Positions 35,507-43,846 of a DNA stretch of 64,000 nt are shown here, piece after piece. The stretch is taken from the NCBI RefSeq assembly GCF_032842945.2, contig NZ_CP146607.1, positions 1-64,000 of the forward strand, written 5' to 3'. Source of the stretch: Roseovarius sp. W115. Lineage in GTDB: Bacteria; Pseudomonadota; Alphaproteobacteria; Rhodobacterales; Rhodobacteraceae. Below the pieces are notes generated by a model that saw only the letters and a program-made list of their open reading frames with translations, did not search any database and was not told where the DNA came from. The position numbers and the translations under genes are program-made. Numbering within the stretch: the stretch's first letter is position 1; each line of letters opens with the position of its first letter.

Positions 35507-36660
35507 CAGTCCAGCTCCTCTATGATGAAGGTCATGAAGTCTTGTTCCTGAATGCGGGCGGCAGCGAGCCGCATCTGCTCGGCGCTAAGAGGCTGCGTGC
35601 GGGCGGCCTGGAGACGCGTCATGGCAGCGATGAGCCGGACCAGTTCGGCCCGTGCGTAGGTGTTGAGCGCCATGGACTCCTGCACGTCAGTAGTGCTGCC
35701 GATCCGGGTCACGATATCGCGCACGCGAAGGGCGGCCTGTCGGACCGCGGTGGGGGAGTTGCTGCCGTAGAACGCTGCGCCTGCACCGGTGAGTGAGAGG
35801 TTCGAGTTGGCAAGCAGGGCCGGGTCGATGGTGCCGAGCGCCTCTATCCCCCCGATGCGGGCAAGGTATGCATTGTACTGCTGAGGGATGACGGTGACGT
35901 AGTGCTGGGTTTCCCGGAAAGGCGGGACGCCGCCATATTCGATCACGCGACCCGGCCCCGCATTGTACGCCGCAAGCCCGAAGATGATGTTACCATCGAA
36001 GCGCGCGAGCTGGTTTGAGAGATACCGCGCACCGCCGTCGACCTGCAGATAGGGGCTCGTGCGGTATTCCGGGTTGATCCCGAGATCGCTGGCGGTCCCA
36101 GGCATGATTTGTGTGAGCCCGTAGGCGCCCACGGGGCTTTCAGCACGGATCACGAAGCGGCTCTCCTGCCAGATCAACGCCTGGAGAAGCGCGCGCCACT
36201 GGACGACCGAGAGACCGGCGGCAGAGACACCGGGCCGCCCGTGGGTTTCCTGGGCGACGCGGATGATCAACTCTTCGATGTTTTCGGCGGCGTCGCCGAA
36301 CATCTGATCACCGGCGGGATTGGGGTCGATCTCGGACGTCCCGTAGACAGCTGCGGCTGAGCGGTCGGCATCTCCACTTCCGTTTTCGAGGTCCGTGACC
36401 ACGCCGGTGATCGATGCGTTTTCGAAGCTGGTCTGTGCGTCAAGAATTGCATCGAGCACCACAAGCTGCTCGCGTTCGATTGCGGTGATCTGTTCCTGGA
36501 CAGTCAGCGTCTCGCGCTGCACCGCCAGATCAGCTTCGCGGTCCGCCGTCTCGATCAGATCGCGCGCGGTTAGCCCGCTATCATTGACCGGCACACCCTG
36601 GGCCAGCGCGGCAGACGACATGCCGATCAGTAGGAGCGTCGCGACGAGACGGTTATTCAT
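35506..36660 (-). CDS. VirB5-like protein with an inserted lytic transglycosylase domain
   Basis: A 384-aa exported protein: signal peptide (MNNRLVATLLLIGMSSAALAQ), a GVPVNDSGLTARDL start and coiled coil (QEQITAIEREQLVVLD) like VirB5, then an SLT domain (ALIWQESRFVIRAES with the catalytic Glu, GAYGLTQIMPGTASDLG, LAAYNAGPGRV), then a C-terminus (LNTYARAELVRLIAAMTRLQ, RIQEQDFMTF) parallel to the neighbouring VirB5. It may open peptidoglycan where the pilus emerges. This is the second transglycosylase of the cluster. The start at 36660 overlaps the lipoprotein gene by eight bases. Confidence 0.85.
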   Translation of the reverse strand: MNNRLVATLLLIGMSSAALAQGVPVNDSGLTARDLIETADREADLAVQRETLTVQEQITAIEREQLVVLDAILDAQTSFENASITGVVTDLENGSGDADRSAAAVYGTSEIDPNPAGDQMFGDAAENIEELIIRVAQETHGRPGVSAAGLSVVQWRALLQALIWQESRFVIRAESPVGAYGLTQIMPGTASDLGINPEYRTSPYLQVDGGARYLSNQLARFDGNIIFGLAAYNAGPGRVIEYGGVPPFRETQHYVTVIPQQYNAYLARIGGIEALGTIDPALLANSNLSLTGAGAAFYGSNSPTAVRQAALRVRDIVTRIGSTTDVQESMALNTYARAELVRLIAAMTRLQAARTQPLSAEQMRLAAARIQEQDFMTFIIEELD

Positions 36661-36820
36661 TGGCAACGTCCTCGAGATCAGGACCACGAAGCACCTCGAA
36701 ATCGCAGTCAAGTGGGGCAGGGCCTTGGGAAACGAAGGCAAAGCAGTTTGCCTGTGGTTCGCGGTAGTTGGAGCAGGCTGCAGCGGCACAGAGCAGCAGG
36801 GCGAGAGAGATTGTCTTCAT
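36653..36820 (-). CDS. Small lipoprotein, possible VirB7 equivalent
   Basis: A 55-aa protein: MKTISLALLLCAAAACSN gives a lipobox (AAAC, cysteine at about position 16) followed by a short tail with two more cysteines. In T4SS clusters a small outer-membrane lipoprotein (VirB7) stabilises VirB9. Its position between virB4 and the VirB5-like genes, rather than beside virB8-virB9, is not the Agrobacterium order, so the VirB7 role is a proposal. ATG at 36820 overlaps the virB4 stop (ATGA). Confidence 0.7.
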   Translation of the reverse strand: MKTISLALLLCAAAACSNYREPQANCFAFVSQGPAPLDCDFEVLRGPDLEDVANE

Positions 36821-39202
36821 GGCTGGAGCCTCCAAAAATCAGGTCGGTCGCGGTAATCGGCGCCGACGAGTTTTTCGCCTGCTTCCATGCCGCCAAGGAT
36901 TGTGAGGTTGGGCCCGAGGGCGGTCAGGTCAGCATCGACGACCACCGAGCCCTGATCATCGCGTATGAGCGCGAGCCGGGAATGTGTGCCGGTGTTCAGC
37001 AGCGTATCGAGCTCTTTCTGGTAGAGATTGAGCATCTGATAGTCCGACGCATTGGCCCGGATGTTCGGCAGCAGCACTTGGGTTGGCACGGCCTCGACAA
37101 TGGTCTTGCCCGTCCGCGTGCGTTCGAGCTGGCTCGCGTATTGGGTCATCATCACGGCCACGGTGTTCTGTTTCCGGGCCGTCACGAGCCATTGCGACAG
37201 CCGCTCCGCAAAATACGTGTTGTCGAGCGCCTTCCAGGCCTCATCGATGATGATGATCGTGGGCTGGCGGTCTTCGATCTTCCGTTCGATCCGGCGGAAG
37301 AGATAGCTCAGGACTGCCATGCGTTCCTTGTCGCTTTCGCTGTCGAGGATGCCCGTGAGGTCGAAGCCGACCATGTCGCCGTCGAGCGAGAAGGTGTCCT
37401 CGAGGCTATGACCGAAGATCCAGCCAAACCGGCCTTTCTCGGCCCATTCGAGCACCCGCTGGTTCAGATCCCCATCATCATCCATGGACATGAAGAGCGA
37501 GGCGAAGTTTTGCCAGTCGCGTAGACCCGGGTCGGTGGCTTGGGCGTTCTGGCGCACACACTCCATGATCCGGTTGGTTTGCGCCGGCGTCAGTGGCTTG
37601 TCTTCGCGGTGGAGCAGCGAGCCGAACCAGTCGGCGAGCCAGGCAATCCCACGGCTGTCAGTTTCGGTCCAGAGCGGATTGAGACCTGTCGGCATACCGC
37701 CCTCGATCGTCGTGTAGCGCCCACCATTGGCGCGCACGGCCATTTCCATGCCCTGCCGGTAGTCGAAGACGAAGACCCGCGCCCCGGCGCGCTTGGCTTG
37801 TGTCATCAGGAAGGCGGCCAAGACCGACTTGCCCGAACCCGGGCGGCCCATGATCAGAGTATGGCCGCTGGTGGGTTCTTTCTCCGGTGACCCGGCCTCG
37901 TGAAAAGAGAAGCGGTAGGCGCTCTTTTCCGGCGTGGGGAAGAGCGAGATCACCTTGCCCCAGGGCACTTCGTTTGCCTGCTTGCCAAGTTGCGTCCGGT
38001 GGAAGGCCGCGAAATCCGCAAAATTGCGGTTTGTGATAGTGCTAGGGCGGAGCCGTTTGGGCTGATTGCCCGGGTGCTGGCTGAAGTAGTGCGTATTGGC
38101 TCCGAGGCGGTCGCTCACCATTGTGACGCCTTCGGAGGCGGCGGCCGGCGTTCACGATCTCGGCGCCGAGGGTTTCCAGGGCGTCGAGCGTTTCGGCAAA
38201 GACAGTGACCACCATATGGTGATCGCCCATGCTGGCCCGTTTGGCTTCGAGATCATCAGCGAGAAAGGAGAGGTTTTCCCGGAGCGACATCGCGGCATCA
38301 TCAGCCGCCTGCATCTGCTTCATCAGCCGCTTGATCCGCGAGATCGTCATGTTGGTGTTCACGGGCGTGAAGGAGTGTGTGACGATCATATCGACGGGCA
38401 GGTTGAGCGTGTCGAACATGGTGCAGCGTGTCTGCTCAGAGTAATCCTTGATCGAGTAGCTCTTGCCGTAGCGGCGGCCAGCGACGCCCTCGCTCAGCTC
38501 AAAATTATCGCCAAAGAAGGTCACGCGGGTGTTCGCGGCCGAGGAGGCCAGGAAGCCGAACTGCGAGGTATGGTAAAGCGGGCGTTCCTGGCCGGTGTTC
38601 AGGGCACCGAGGAAGCCGATCAGGTCCCCGGTCTCGGCGGAGAGCACGGACGGCTTCAGTTCAGTGAGACCAGAGGTGAAGATCCCGACCGCTTCATTCA
38701 AACGCCGAAGTCGCTTCGCTGTGTCGTCCCTCAAGCGTTCGGGGGACGGGCTTCGCATGAAGCTGAGGAAGCTTTTGGTTGGCGGGCGGTGGATGACGGT
38801 CAGCGTGAGCGTCTTGTCGCGTAGCCCGCTCGTTTCCATCTTCCCGCGCCACTGCGCATCCACCATGGCCGCGAAGGTATCACCTTCGATGGGCTCAAGG
38901 TCGACCTGGATGCCCTTGGAGACCTTGTGGACGTAGTAGCTGAATTCTTCACCGAGCTGTGCGACGATCCGGGCGAACAGCGCGCGCACCTTGTCGAGGT
39001 ATTCGTCATCCTTGGTGTAGCTGTTGACTCCGGTGATCCGGATGCACTGGAAGAGCTCGTTCACTCGCGTTCGCACAGTGCGATCATCGACGAGACTTAC
39101 GAATGGCAGCATATGTGCGAGGTGCCGTTCGTTCTGAAACCATTTTGGCATCAGCGTGCGCTCATCACGCTCGCCGCGTTCGCTGACGTCATCACGGGGC
39201 AT
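36817..39202 (-). pseudogene. virB4: virB4 T4SS ATPase, frameshifted
   Basis: A VirB4/CagE ATPase of about 795 aa read in two frames. The N-terminal part (NERHLAHMLPFVSLVDDRTV, QERPLYHTSQFGFLAS, GKSYSIKDYSEQTRC) reaches ALETLGAEIVNA. The C-terminal part carries VSDRLGANTHYFSQHPGN, Walker A IMGRPGSGKSVLAAF, Walker B TIIIIDEAWKAL and VMMTQYASQLERT. The frame breaks near 38143-38148 in GCGGCCGGCG; removing one G would give an NAAAAS-like join. ATG at 39202 has GGGGGAG seven bases upstream, better than 39217. The motifs are intact, so the lesion is either recent or a sequence error. Confidence 0.88.
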
Positions 39203-39473
39203 AGCTGTCTCCCCCATGGGTTTTGCGGTTTCGGGTGGGCGGGGTTTCCTGAAGCGTGGTCATCACCACATCGATGAAGCGCGGATCCCAGTCTGCGGCC
39301 TTCCAGAGGATCGGGTAGAGAACGGCTGCGATGCCAAGGACGGCGAAGCTCTGAATCCAGACGAAGAGCAGGACGGAGCCGAAGAGCCAGACCACGGCAT
39401 ACATGATCGGCAGGCCGAAGAATCTCGGCGGGCGCACGAGGCCAAAAAAGGGGGGACCGTTCCGCCACGCCAA
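39192..39473 (-). CDS. virB3: VirB3-like T4SS inner-membrane protein
   Basis: About 93 aa: GLVRPPRFFGLPIMYAVVWL and a second hydrophobic helix (LLFVWIQSFAVLGIAAVLY), typical of VirB3. The frame opens with TTG at 39473, directly after GAGGAGG. A GTG at 39468 has better spacing and reads as VAERSP, like family starts, but is in another frame. A one-base change in the C6-T6 run of the coding strand (39444-39455) would join them. The gene may therefore also be frameshifted. Confidence 0.75.
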   Translation of the reverse strand: MAWRNGPPFFGLVRPPRFFGLPIMYAVVWLFGSVLLFVWIQSFAVLGIAAVLYPILWKAADWDPRFIDVVMTTLQETPPTRNRKTHGGDSYAP

Positions 39474-39478
39474 CCTCC

Positions 39479-39763
39479 TCAGCTGAAGACCGCGGCCACG
39501 ATTGTGGGCGCGGCAGCAACACCTGCGATGCCGACCAGAACCCAAAGGGCCTGGCGCAGGTCGATGATGTTGAAGAACCAGCTGAGGAAGACACCGATCA
39601 CGGCGAGCGTGGCGATGACGACCCCAAGCGGCCCGGTGAGCGCATCGACAATGCCTTGCAGGAGATCCTGGATCGGCGACAGGTCGATGGATTGCGCCAT
39701 GGCTGGTTCGGCCAGGGCAAGGAATACCGTCAGAACGGTCAGCAATGGGGGGTACGGCCTCAT
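39479..39763 (-). CDS. virB2: VirB2 major pilin
   Basis: A 94-aa pilin precursor: signal peptide (MRPYPPLLTVLTVFLALAEPAMAQ) and two hydrophobic helices (TGPLGVVIATLAVIGVFLSW and ALWVLVGIAGVAAAPTIVAA) linked by FNIIDLRQ. This is the TrbC/VirB2 pattern. ATG at 39763 overlaps the virB1 stop (ATGA) in the repaired frame. Intact. Confidence 0.9.
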   Translation of the reverse strand: MRPYPPLLTVLTVFLALAEPAMAQSIDLSPIQDLLQGIVDALTGPLGVVIATLAVIGVFLSWFFNIIDLRQALWVLVGIAGVAAAPTIVAAVFS

Positions 39764-40448
39764 GAGGTCTCTCCTTCCAGCCTGTTGAACACGGCCAGCA
39801 CCCGCTGAACGTGGTTTTGCGTTTCTCGATAGGGGGAATGCCATCATGCGCGCGGACGGCGTCGGGACCGGCGTTATAGGCCGCCAGCGCCAGTCGCGCG
39901 TCCCGGAAGGTCTCGAGCTGTGCGGCCAGATACCTTGCGGAGCCATCGAGATTGGCGCGCCAGTCAGATGGATCGACGCCGAGGAGGTCTGCCGTTTCTG
40001 GCATTAACTGGCCGAGGCCAATCGCCCCAATCCGCGACCGGGCGTTCGGATTGTAGGCGCTTTCGATTTCGATATTGGCGCGAAAGAGGAGGCGCCATTC
40101 CGTCACCGACAGGCCGGATCTACGCAAACCCTGATGCCCGGCATAGCGGAGCGCGGTCTCGTCGATCGCGGCGAGGATGTCGGGGCGCGGGGCGATCGCT
40201 GCGACACGAAACGTGCCATCGCCCGACCCAAGCGCAGCCTCGCCGCTATCTCCAAAGATATGGAGGGGCACGTCAGGATCGCCTTGGCCGATCCCGTCAT
40301 TGTAGCTACGTGCGAAACTGTCTTGGGAGTTTGACGGGGAAAGCGAGCCGTCGCTTTCCATCGTGAAGACCATTTGTGCAGGTGCGGCATGTGCCGCGAG
40401 CAGCAGAAGAACGGCGCTAGCCGTCGCTGTCGTCGTCGGGCGTGTCAG
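39760..40448 (-). pseudogene. virB1: virB1 lytic transglycosylase, frameshifted near its end
   Basis: A signal peptide-like start (TASAVLLLLAAHAAPAQ) precedes an SLT domain: LLFRANIEIESAYNPNARSR with the catalytic Glu, GAIGLGQLMPETADLLG, RYLAAQLETF and LAAYNAGPDAVRAHDGIPP. The frame breaks at a C5 run (39832-39836 on the plus strand); six C would give IPPYRETQNHVQ and end at 39760, coupled to virB2. No ATG, GTG or TTG fits before the signal peptide; CTG at 40448 is the best guess, so the start is uncertain too. VirB1 locally opens peptidoglycan for assembly. Confidence 0.8.
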
Positions 40449-40833
40449 CCAAGGTATATGTCCAGCGCTGTCCTTCGTAGACCGGGAAGGCCACCACCGA
40501 GAATCCGAGATCAATAAGGAAGGAGGTGAGGCCGGTGACGGTCTTGAAGACCCTGAGCTGGATGAAATCGCCATCGGGACGGGCTCGAGCGGTGACGAGT
40601 TCTTTCTCAGCACCATCTTCGTTGACAGCCCTGAGCAACCAGACGCCATGCCACACGGAGTTCTTCCGGTAGGCATCCTGCTTGCACACGACTTCGACAC
40701 TGTATCCGGATTCAACGAGCATCTTGAATCCCGCTTCTGTAACCACATTCGGCGCTTCTTTTTGTAAATCTATCGCCACGGCGCGCTCTTCCTGTCTTTG
40801 GGCGCACCGGAGCAATTGGTTCCGATGAGCCAT
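40417..40833 (-). CDS. Hypothetical first gene of the vir operon
   Basis: A 138-aa soluble protein without recognised domain. It has an N-terminal helix (MAHRNQLLRCAQRQEERAVA), then an alternating strand/helix pattern (SYSVEVVCKQDAYR-like, SVWHGVWLLRAVNEDG, LRVFKTVTGLTSFLIDLGF) and an acidic tail. Start ATG at 40833; 40911 would add a poorly supported extension. It ends inside the virB1 leader region. Possibly a regulator or accessory factor, unproven. Confidence 0.65.
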   Translation of the reverse strand: MAHRNQLLRCAQRQEERAVAIDLQKEAPNVVTEAGFKMLVESGYSVEVVCKQDAYRKNSVWHGVWLLRAVNEDGAEKELVTARARPDGDFIQLRVFKTVTGLTSFLIDLGFSVVAFPVYEGQRWTYTLADTPDDDSDG

Positions 40834-40949
40834 GATTACAATAATACTGTTTTGTTTGCAAGATGCGGTTTTGTCTTGCGCAAGCTTTCGCTTGACGCCA
40901 GTATTACGCATGGCGAGCGGCTTTCCTCAAGCATCGAAGGTCTTTACCT

Positions 40950-41237
40950 ATGCGCAAACAGATCACCAGTATCTGCTATATTGCTGTATTTTTGTTCATA
41001 TGGCTTCCAGGGGTTGCGATGGCACAAAGTTGCTATGCGCCGGAACGGCCCTTCGTGCCGACCGATGCCAATGACATTCGCGAATACGGAGACCTGATTC
41101 GGTCTGACATTGATCTCTATATTCAAGACATCCAGGCATACTTCCGCTGTCTAGATGGGGAACGAGTGCGGGCCTTTGAAGAGGCGCGGGAGGTGAGCGA
41201 AGACTACGGACGGTTTCTGCAGATTGTTGGCGAGTGA
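40950..41237 (+). CDS. Small exported protein, divergent from the vir operon
   Basis: A 95-aa protein with a signal peptide (MRKQITSICYIAVFLFIWLPGVAMAQ) and a short mature part holding two cysteines (QSCYAPERPFVP, YFRCLDGERV) separated by a helix, likely disulfide-bonded in the periplasm. GAAGG lies upstream of the ATG. Family not recognised. It is the only plus-strand gene of this region and is divergent from the vir operon. Confidence 0.7.
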   Translation: MRKQITSICYIAVFLFIWLPGVAMAQSCYAPERPFVPTDANDIREYGDLIRSDIDLYIQDIQAYFRCLDGERVRAFEEAREVSEDYGRFLQIVGE

Positions 41238-41335
41238 AGCTGGTCGCGCAGTTCGAGCTTGCAGGTATTCTTAAGAAATAAGGGCAGTTTGAGTTTAGTG
41301 GATTGACACTCAGACGGTCACATTGTTCATGTTAT

Positions 41336-41354
41336 GTTCTTATCCCATAAGAAC
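41336..41354. promoter_or_regulatory. 19-bp perfect palindrome GTTCTTATCCCATAAGAAC
   Basis: Two 8-bp arms around CCC, between two convergent genes, in AT-rich sequence with a TTGACA at 41303-41308 upstream. It could be a bidirectional terminator hairpin (no clear T-run) or an operator of a lost promoter. Confidence 0.5.
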
Positions 41355-41463
41355 TATTATGTTAAGAGCGTGCGCCATGCTCGCTGTGCCATGCCGACTT
41401 ATTTGCGAGCATACGCAGCATTTTACCAGAAGTTGTCCAGTAAGTAGTATGCAAGTGATTCAC

Positions 41464-41910
41464 TTAGACGCTTGTCAGCAACATGCTCGTTTCGCTGTCA
41501 TAAATGTTATCGATCTGACGTACTTCCCTCAGTGTTCTGTCAAATTCCGCCAAGGTCGCCACCCGGATTTCTGCAACCAGGCCCCACTTTCCGCTGGTGG
41601 TGTGAACGCGGCGCAATTCCGGTAGGCGGCGCAGGTTGGTGATGACTTGCGTGGTGCTTTTGCCGGATATCTTAATCATCATGATCGCGTTGATCTGACC
41701 ATCCTCATAATCTTCGCGGACCCGCGCAGTGAACCCGAGCAAGGCCCCGGATTGCAACATGCGGTCAAGCCGGTTTTGCACCGTGCTGCGGGACACTGAC
41801 AGGATATCCGCCAGTTTGGCGACCGGTGCGCGCCCATCCCGCATGAGCAGAGCAACCAGTCGGCGATCAAGGTCGTCAAATCTGTGTTTATCGAGCTTGT
41901 CGGAATCCAT
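41464..41910 (-). CDS. Lrp/AsnC-family regulator
   Basis: A 148-aa protein: N-terminal winged helix (LDRRLVALLMRDGRAPVAKLA, VSRSTVQNRLDRM) and C-terminal RAM ligand domain (INAIMMIKISGKSTTQ, RRVHTTSGKWGLVAEI). Such regulators sense amino acids. It is divergent from the CtlX-like gene across about 125 bp, so it likely controls that gene. The gap contains ACATAATGT at about 41938-41946, a possible site. Confidence 0.9.
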   Translation of the reverse strand: MDSDKLDKHRFDDLDRRLVALLMRDGRAPVAKLADILSVSRSTVQNRLDRMLQSGALLGFTARVREDYEDGQINAIMMIKISGKSTTQVITNLRRLPELRRVHTTSGKWGLVAEIRVATLAEFDRTLREVRQIDNIYDSETSMLLTSV

Positions 41911-42035
41911 GACATCGCAATAGTTAGAGCTTACCTACACATAATGTATGAAAATGCAGCAAAATGACAGCCATTTGAGCATTTCCTCTACATTCTGAAA
42001 GTCAAAAATACCTGTGACCTTACAGGAGACGCCCC

Positions 42036-42959
42036 ATGACCATTTCCAAGAGCCTGCAAGCCCCTTCATCCGTTGTGATGGTCCGACCGCATCATTTTGC
42101 GGTCAACTCGGAGACATTCGACAACGCGTTTCAATCCGCCACGCCATCCTCAGCTGATGATGCCACCCGTGCCTATCGGGAACTGACCGAGGCGGCTGAC
42201 ATATTGCGGTCCCACGGGGTCGATGTGCTTCTGTTCGACGGAGAAGACCCCAGAACACCAGACTGCGTGTTTCCGAACAACTGGTTTTCCACCCATACCG
42301 GTGGTCACATCGCCGTCTACCCGATGATGGCCCCGAACCGCAGATTGGAACGGCGTGCGGATGTGCTCGATATGCTGAAAACCAATTTCCGAGTGCAAGA
42401 TGTCATGGATTATTCTGGTCTGGAACATGATGGCCTCTACCTCGAGGGAACCGGCGCGATGGTGCTCGATCATGTGGACCGAATTGCCTATGCGGTCGAA
42501 TCCGAGCGGACGAGCCAAATTGCGCTGGAGCGATTCTGCACCCATTTCAACTACGAGCCGATGGCTTTTCGCGCCGCTGATGCGCAAGGTCGGGCCGTTT
42601 ACCACACCAATGTCTTGATGTGCATCGCGACTGAATTTGTCCTGATCGGCAGCAGTATGATCGAACAAACCGCGCGTCGCGATGAGGTGCTGCAACGTTT
42701 GAGCCAATCGGGGCGGTCGGTTATCGAATTGACCGAAGACCAGATCAGCAAATTCGCCGGGAACGCAATTGAGCTGCAAGGTGCTTCCGGGCGCATTCTC
42801 GCGCTTTCCGAGACGGCTTTGAACGCGCTGGACGCCGACCAAAAGGCCTTGATCTCTGACAGCGCGACACTGGTCTCTCTGAGCATCCCGACCATTGAGC
42901 TATCAGGCGGGTCAGTGCGCTGTACGATAGCAGGAATTCACCTGACGCCACGCGCGTAG
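42036..42959 (+). CDS. Amidinotransferase-fold hydrolase, CtlX-like
   Basis: A 307-aa enzyme of the guanidino-group modifying superfamily (arginine deiminase, DDAH). It has CVFPNNWFSTHTGG, LEGTGAMVLDHVDR (Glu/Asp substrate contacts), AVYHTNVLMCIATEF (catalytic His) and SGGSVRCTIAGIHL (nucleophilic Cys). This set is typical of CtlX, which hydrolyses citrulline, and related arginine-deiminase-like proteins. Divergent from an Lrp regulator. Ornithine produced by such a reaction would feed the ornithine-cyclodeaminase-family enzymes found at 50-52 kb. Confidence 0.85.
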   Translation: MTISKSLQAPSSVVMVRPHHFAVNSETFDNAFQSATPSSADDATRAYRELTEAADILRSHGVDVLLFDGEDPRTPDCVFPNNWFSTHTGGHIAVYPMMAPNRRLERRADVLDMLKTNFRVQDVMDYSGLEHDGLYLEGTGAMVLDHVDRIAYAVESERTSQIALERFCTHFNYEPMAFRAADAQGRAVYHTNVLMCIATEFVLIGSSMIEQTARRDEVLQRLSQSGRSVIELTEDQISKFAGNAIELQGASGRILALSETALNALDADQKALISDSATLVSLSIPTIELSGGSVRCTIAGIHLTPRA

Positions 42960-43102
42960 CTGCAATTTGGATAACTGCGGCGGCTACAGGATTGGGCAAA
43001 TTCTCGTCGATGATGGACGTGATTTTGGGTGACGTCTGGCCTTTGCACGCCTTGTTATCAGAACGGACAGGTTTGGCTGATGCCGAACGCAGCGTACCAG
43101 CG

Positions 43103-43846
43103 TCAACTTCGAAGCCAGAAGGCGAGCGTCATCCCAAGACCGATGACGATTACAGTCATACGTATGAGTTTGACCGGCATTTTTCGCGCAATCCGCGCAC
43201 CGGCGTAGCCCCCAGCTGTTGCCGCCAACATCATGATTGCGGCTTGCTTCAGGAAAACGATACCGGCCAACAGGAAGGTTACCACGGAAGCCGCAGATAA
43301 AATGAACGACAGGGCGTTTTTGAGCCCGTTCATCAAATTGATGTCCCGAAACCCAAGCCCCGAAAAAAGTGATAGAAGAAGAATGCCCAGGCCACCGTTG
43401 AAATAACCCCCATAGGTTGTGACAGCGAGGGTGGCTGCTGTTTTTCCGAATGTTGTGGGCCCGGCCTCTGTGCGTGTCCAGTCGCAGATCTTATGGTCCA
43501 GCGCGAAAAGAACGGTGGCAAAGAGCAACAGCCATGGCACGACAAAGCTGAAAAGCTCTGAGGGTGTCACGAGCAACAACACTGCACCTGCGATGCCCCC
43601 TGCGATGGAGAGACCGAGGAAGTAGATCAGCTCACGCCTATCAATCGCTTTGATTTCCGGCAGAAAGCCAAGCGCGCTGCTGAGATAGCCGGGGAAAACC
43701 GCGACTGTGCTGGTCGCATTGGCCGCAATCGGCGGCACGCCCACGAAGACCAATGCCGGGAACGTCAGAAAGCTGCCGCCCCCGGCGACCGCGTTCAGCA
43801 CCCCCGCCAAGAACGCCGCAACGGCAATAATTGCCGCGTCAAGCAT
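43103..43846 (-). CDS. TauE/SafE-family membrane transporter
   Basis: A 247-aa protein with seven to eight hydrophobic helices and the two-fold repeat signature (FLAGVLNAVAGGGSFLTFPAL and GGYFNGGLGILLLSLFSGLG). The family exports or imports small anions such as sulfoacetate or sulfite. Last gene of the leftward operon TAXI binding protein-TRAP permease-M20-TauE; its ATG overlaps the M20 stop by eight bases. Confidence 0.9.
   Translation of the reverse strand: MLDAAIIAVAAFLAGVLNAVAGGGSFLTFPALVFVGVPPIAANATSTVAVFPGYLSSALGFLPEIKAIDRRELIYFLGLSIAGGIAGAVLLLVTPSELFSFVVPWLLLFATVLFALDHKICDWTRTEAGPTTFGKTAATLAVTTYGGYFNGGLGILLLSLFSGLGFRDINLMNGLKNALSFILSAASVVTFLLAGIVFLKQAAIMMLAATAGGYAGARIARKMPVKLIRMTVIVIGLGMTLAFWLRS

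Noticed and set aside
39192..40748. Single 518-codon frame covering virB1 and virB3
   Set aside because: It arises because the virB1 frameshift joins the virB3 frame across virB2; the three products are separate genes.
41323..41625. 100-codon plus-strand frame
   Set aside because: It overlaps the palindrome and runs antisense to the Lrp gene; composition is unlike a protein.
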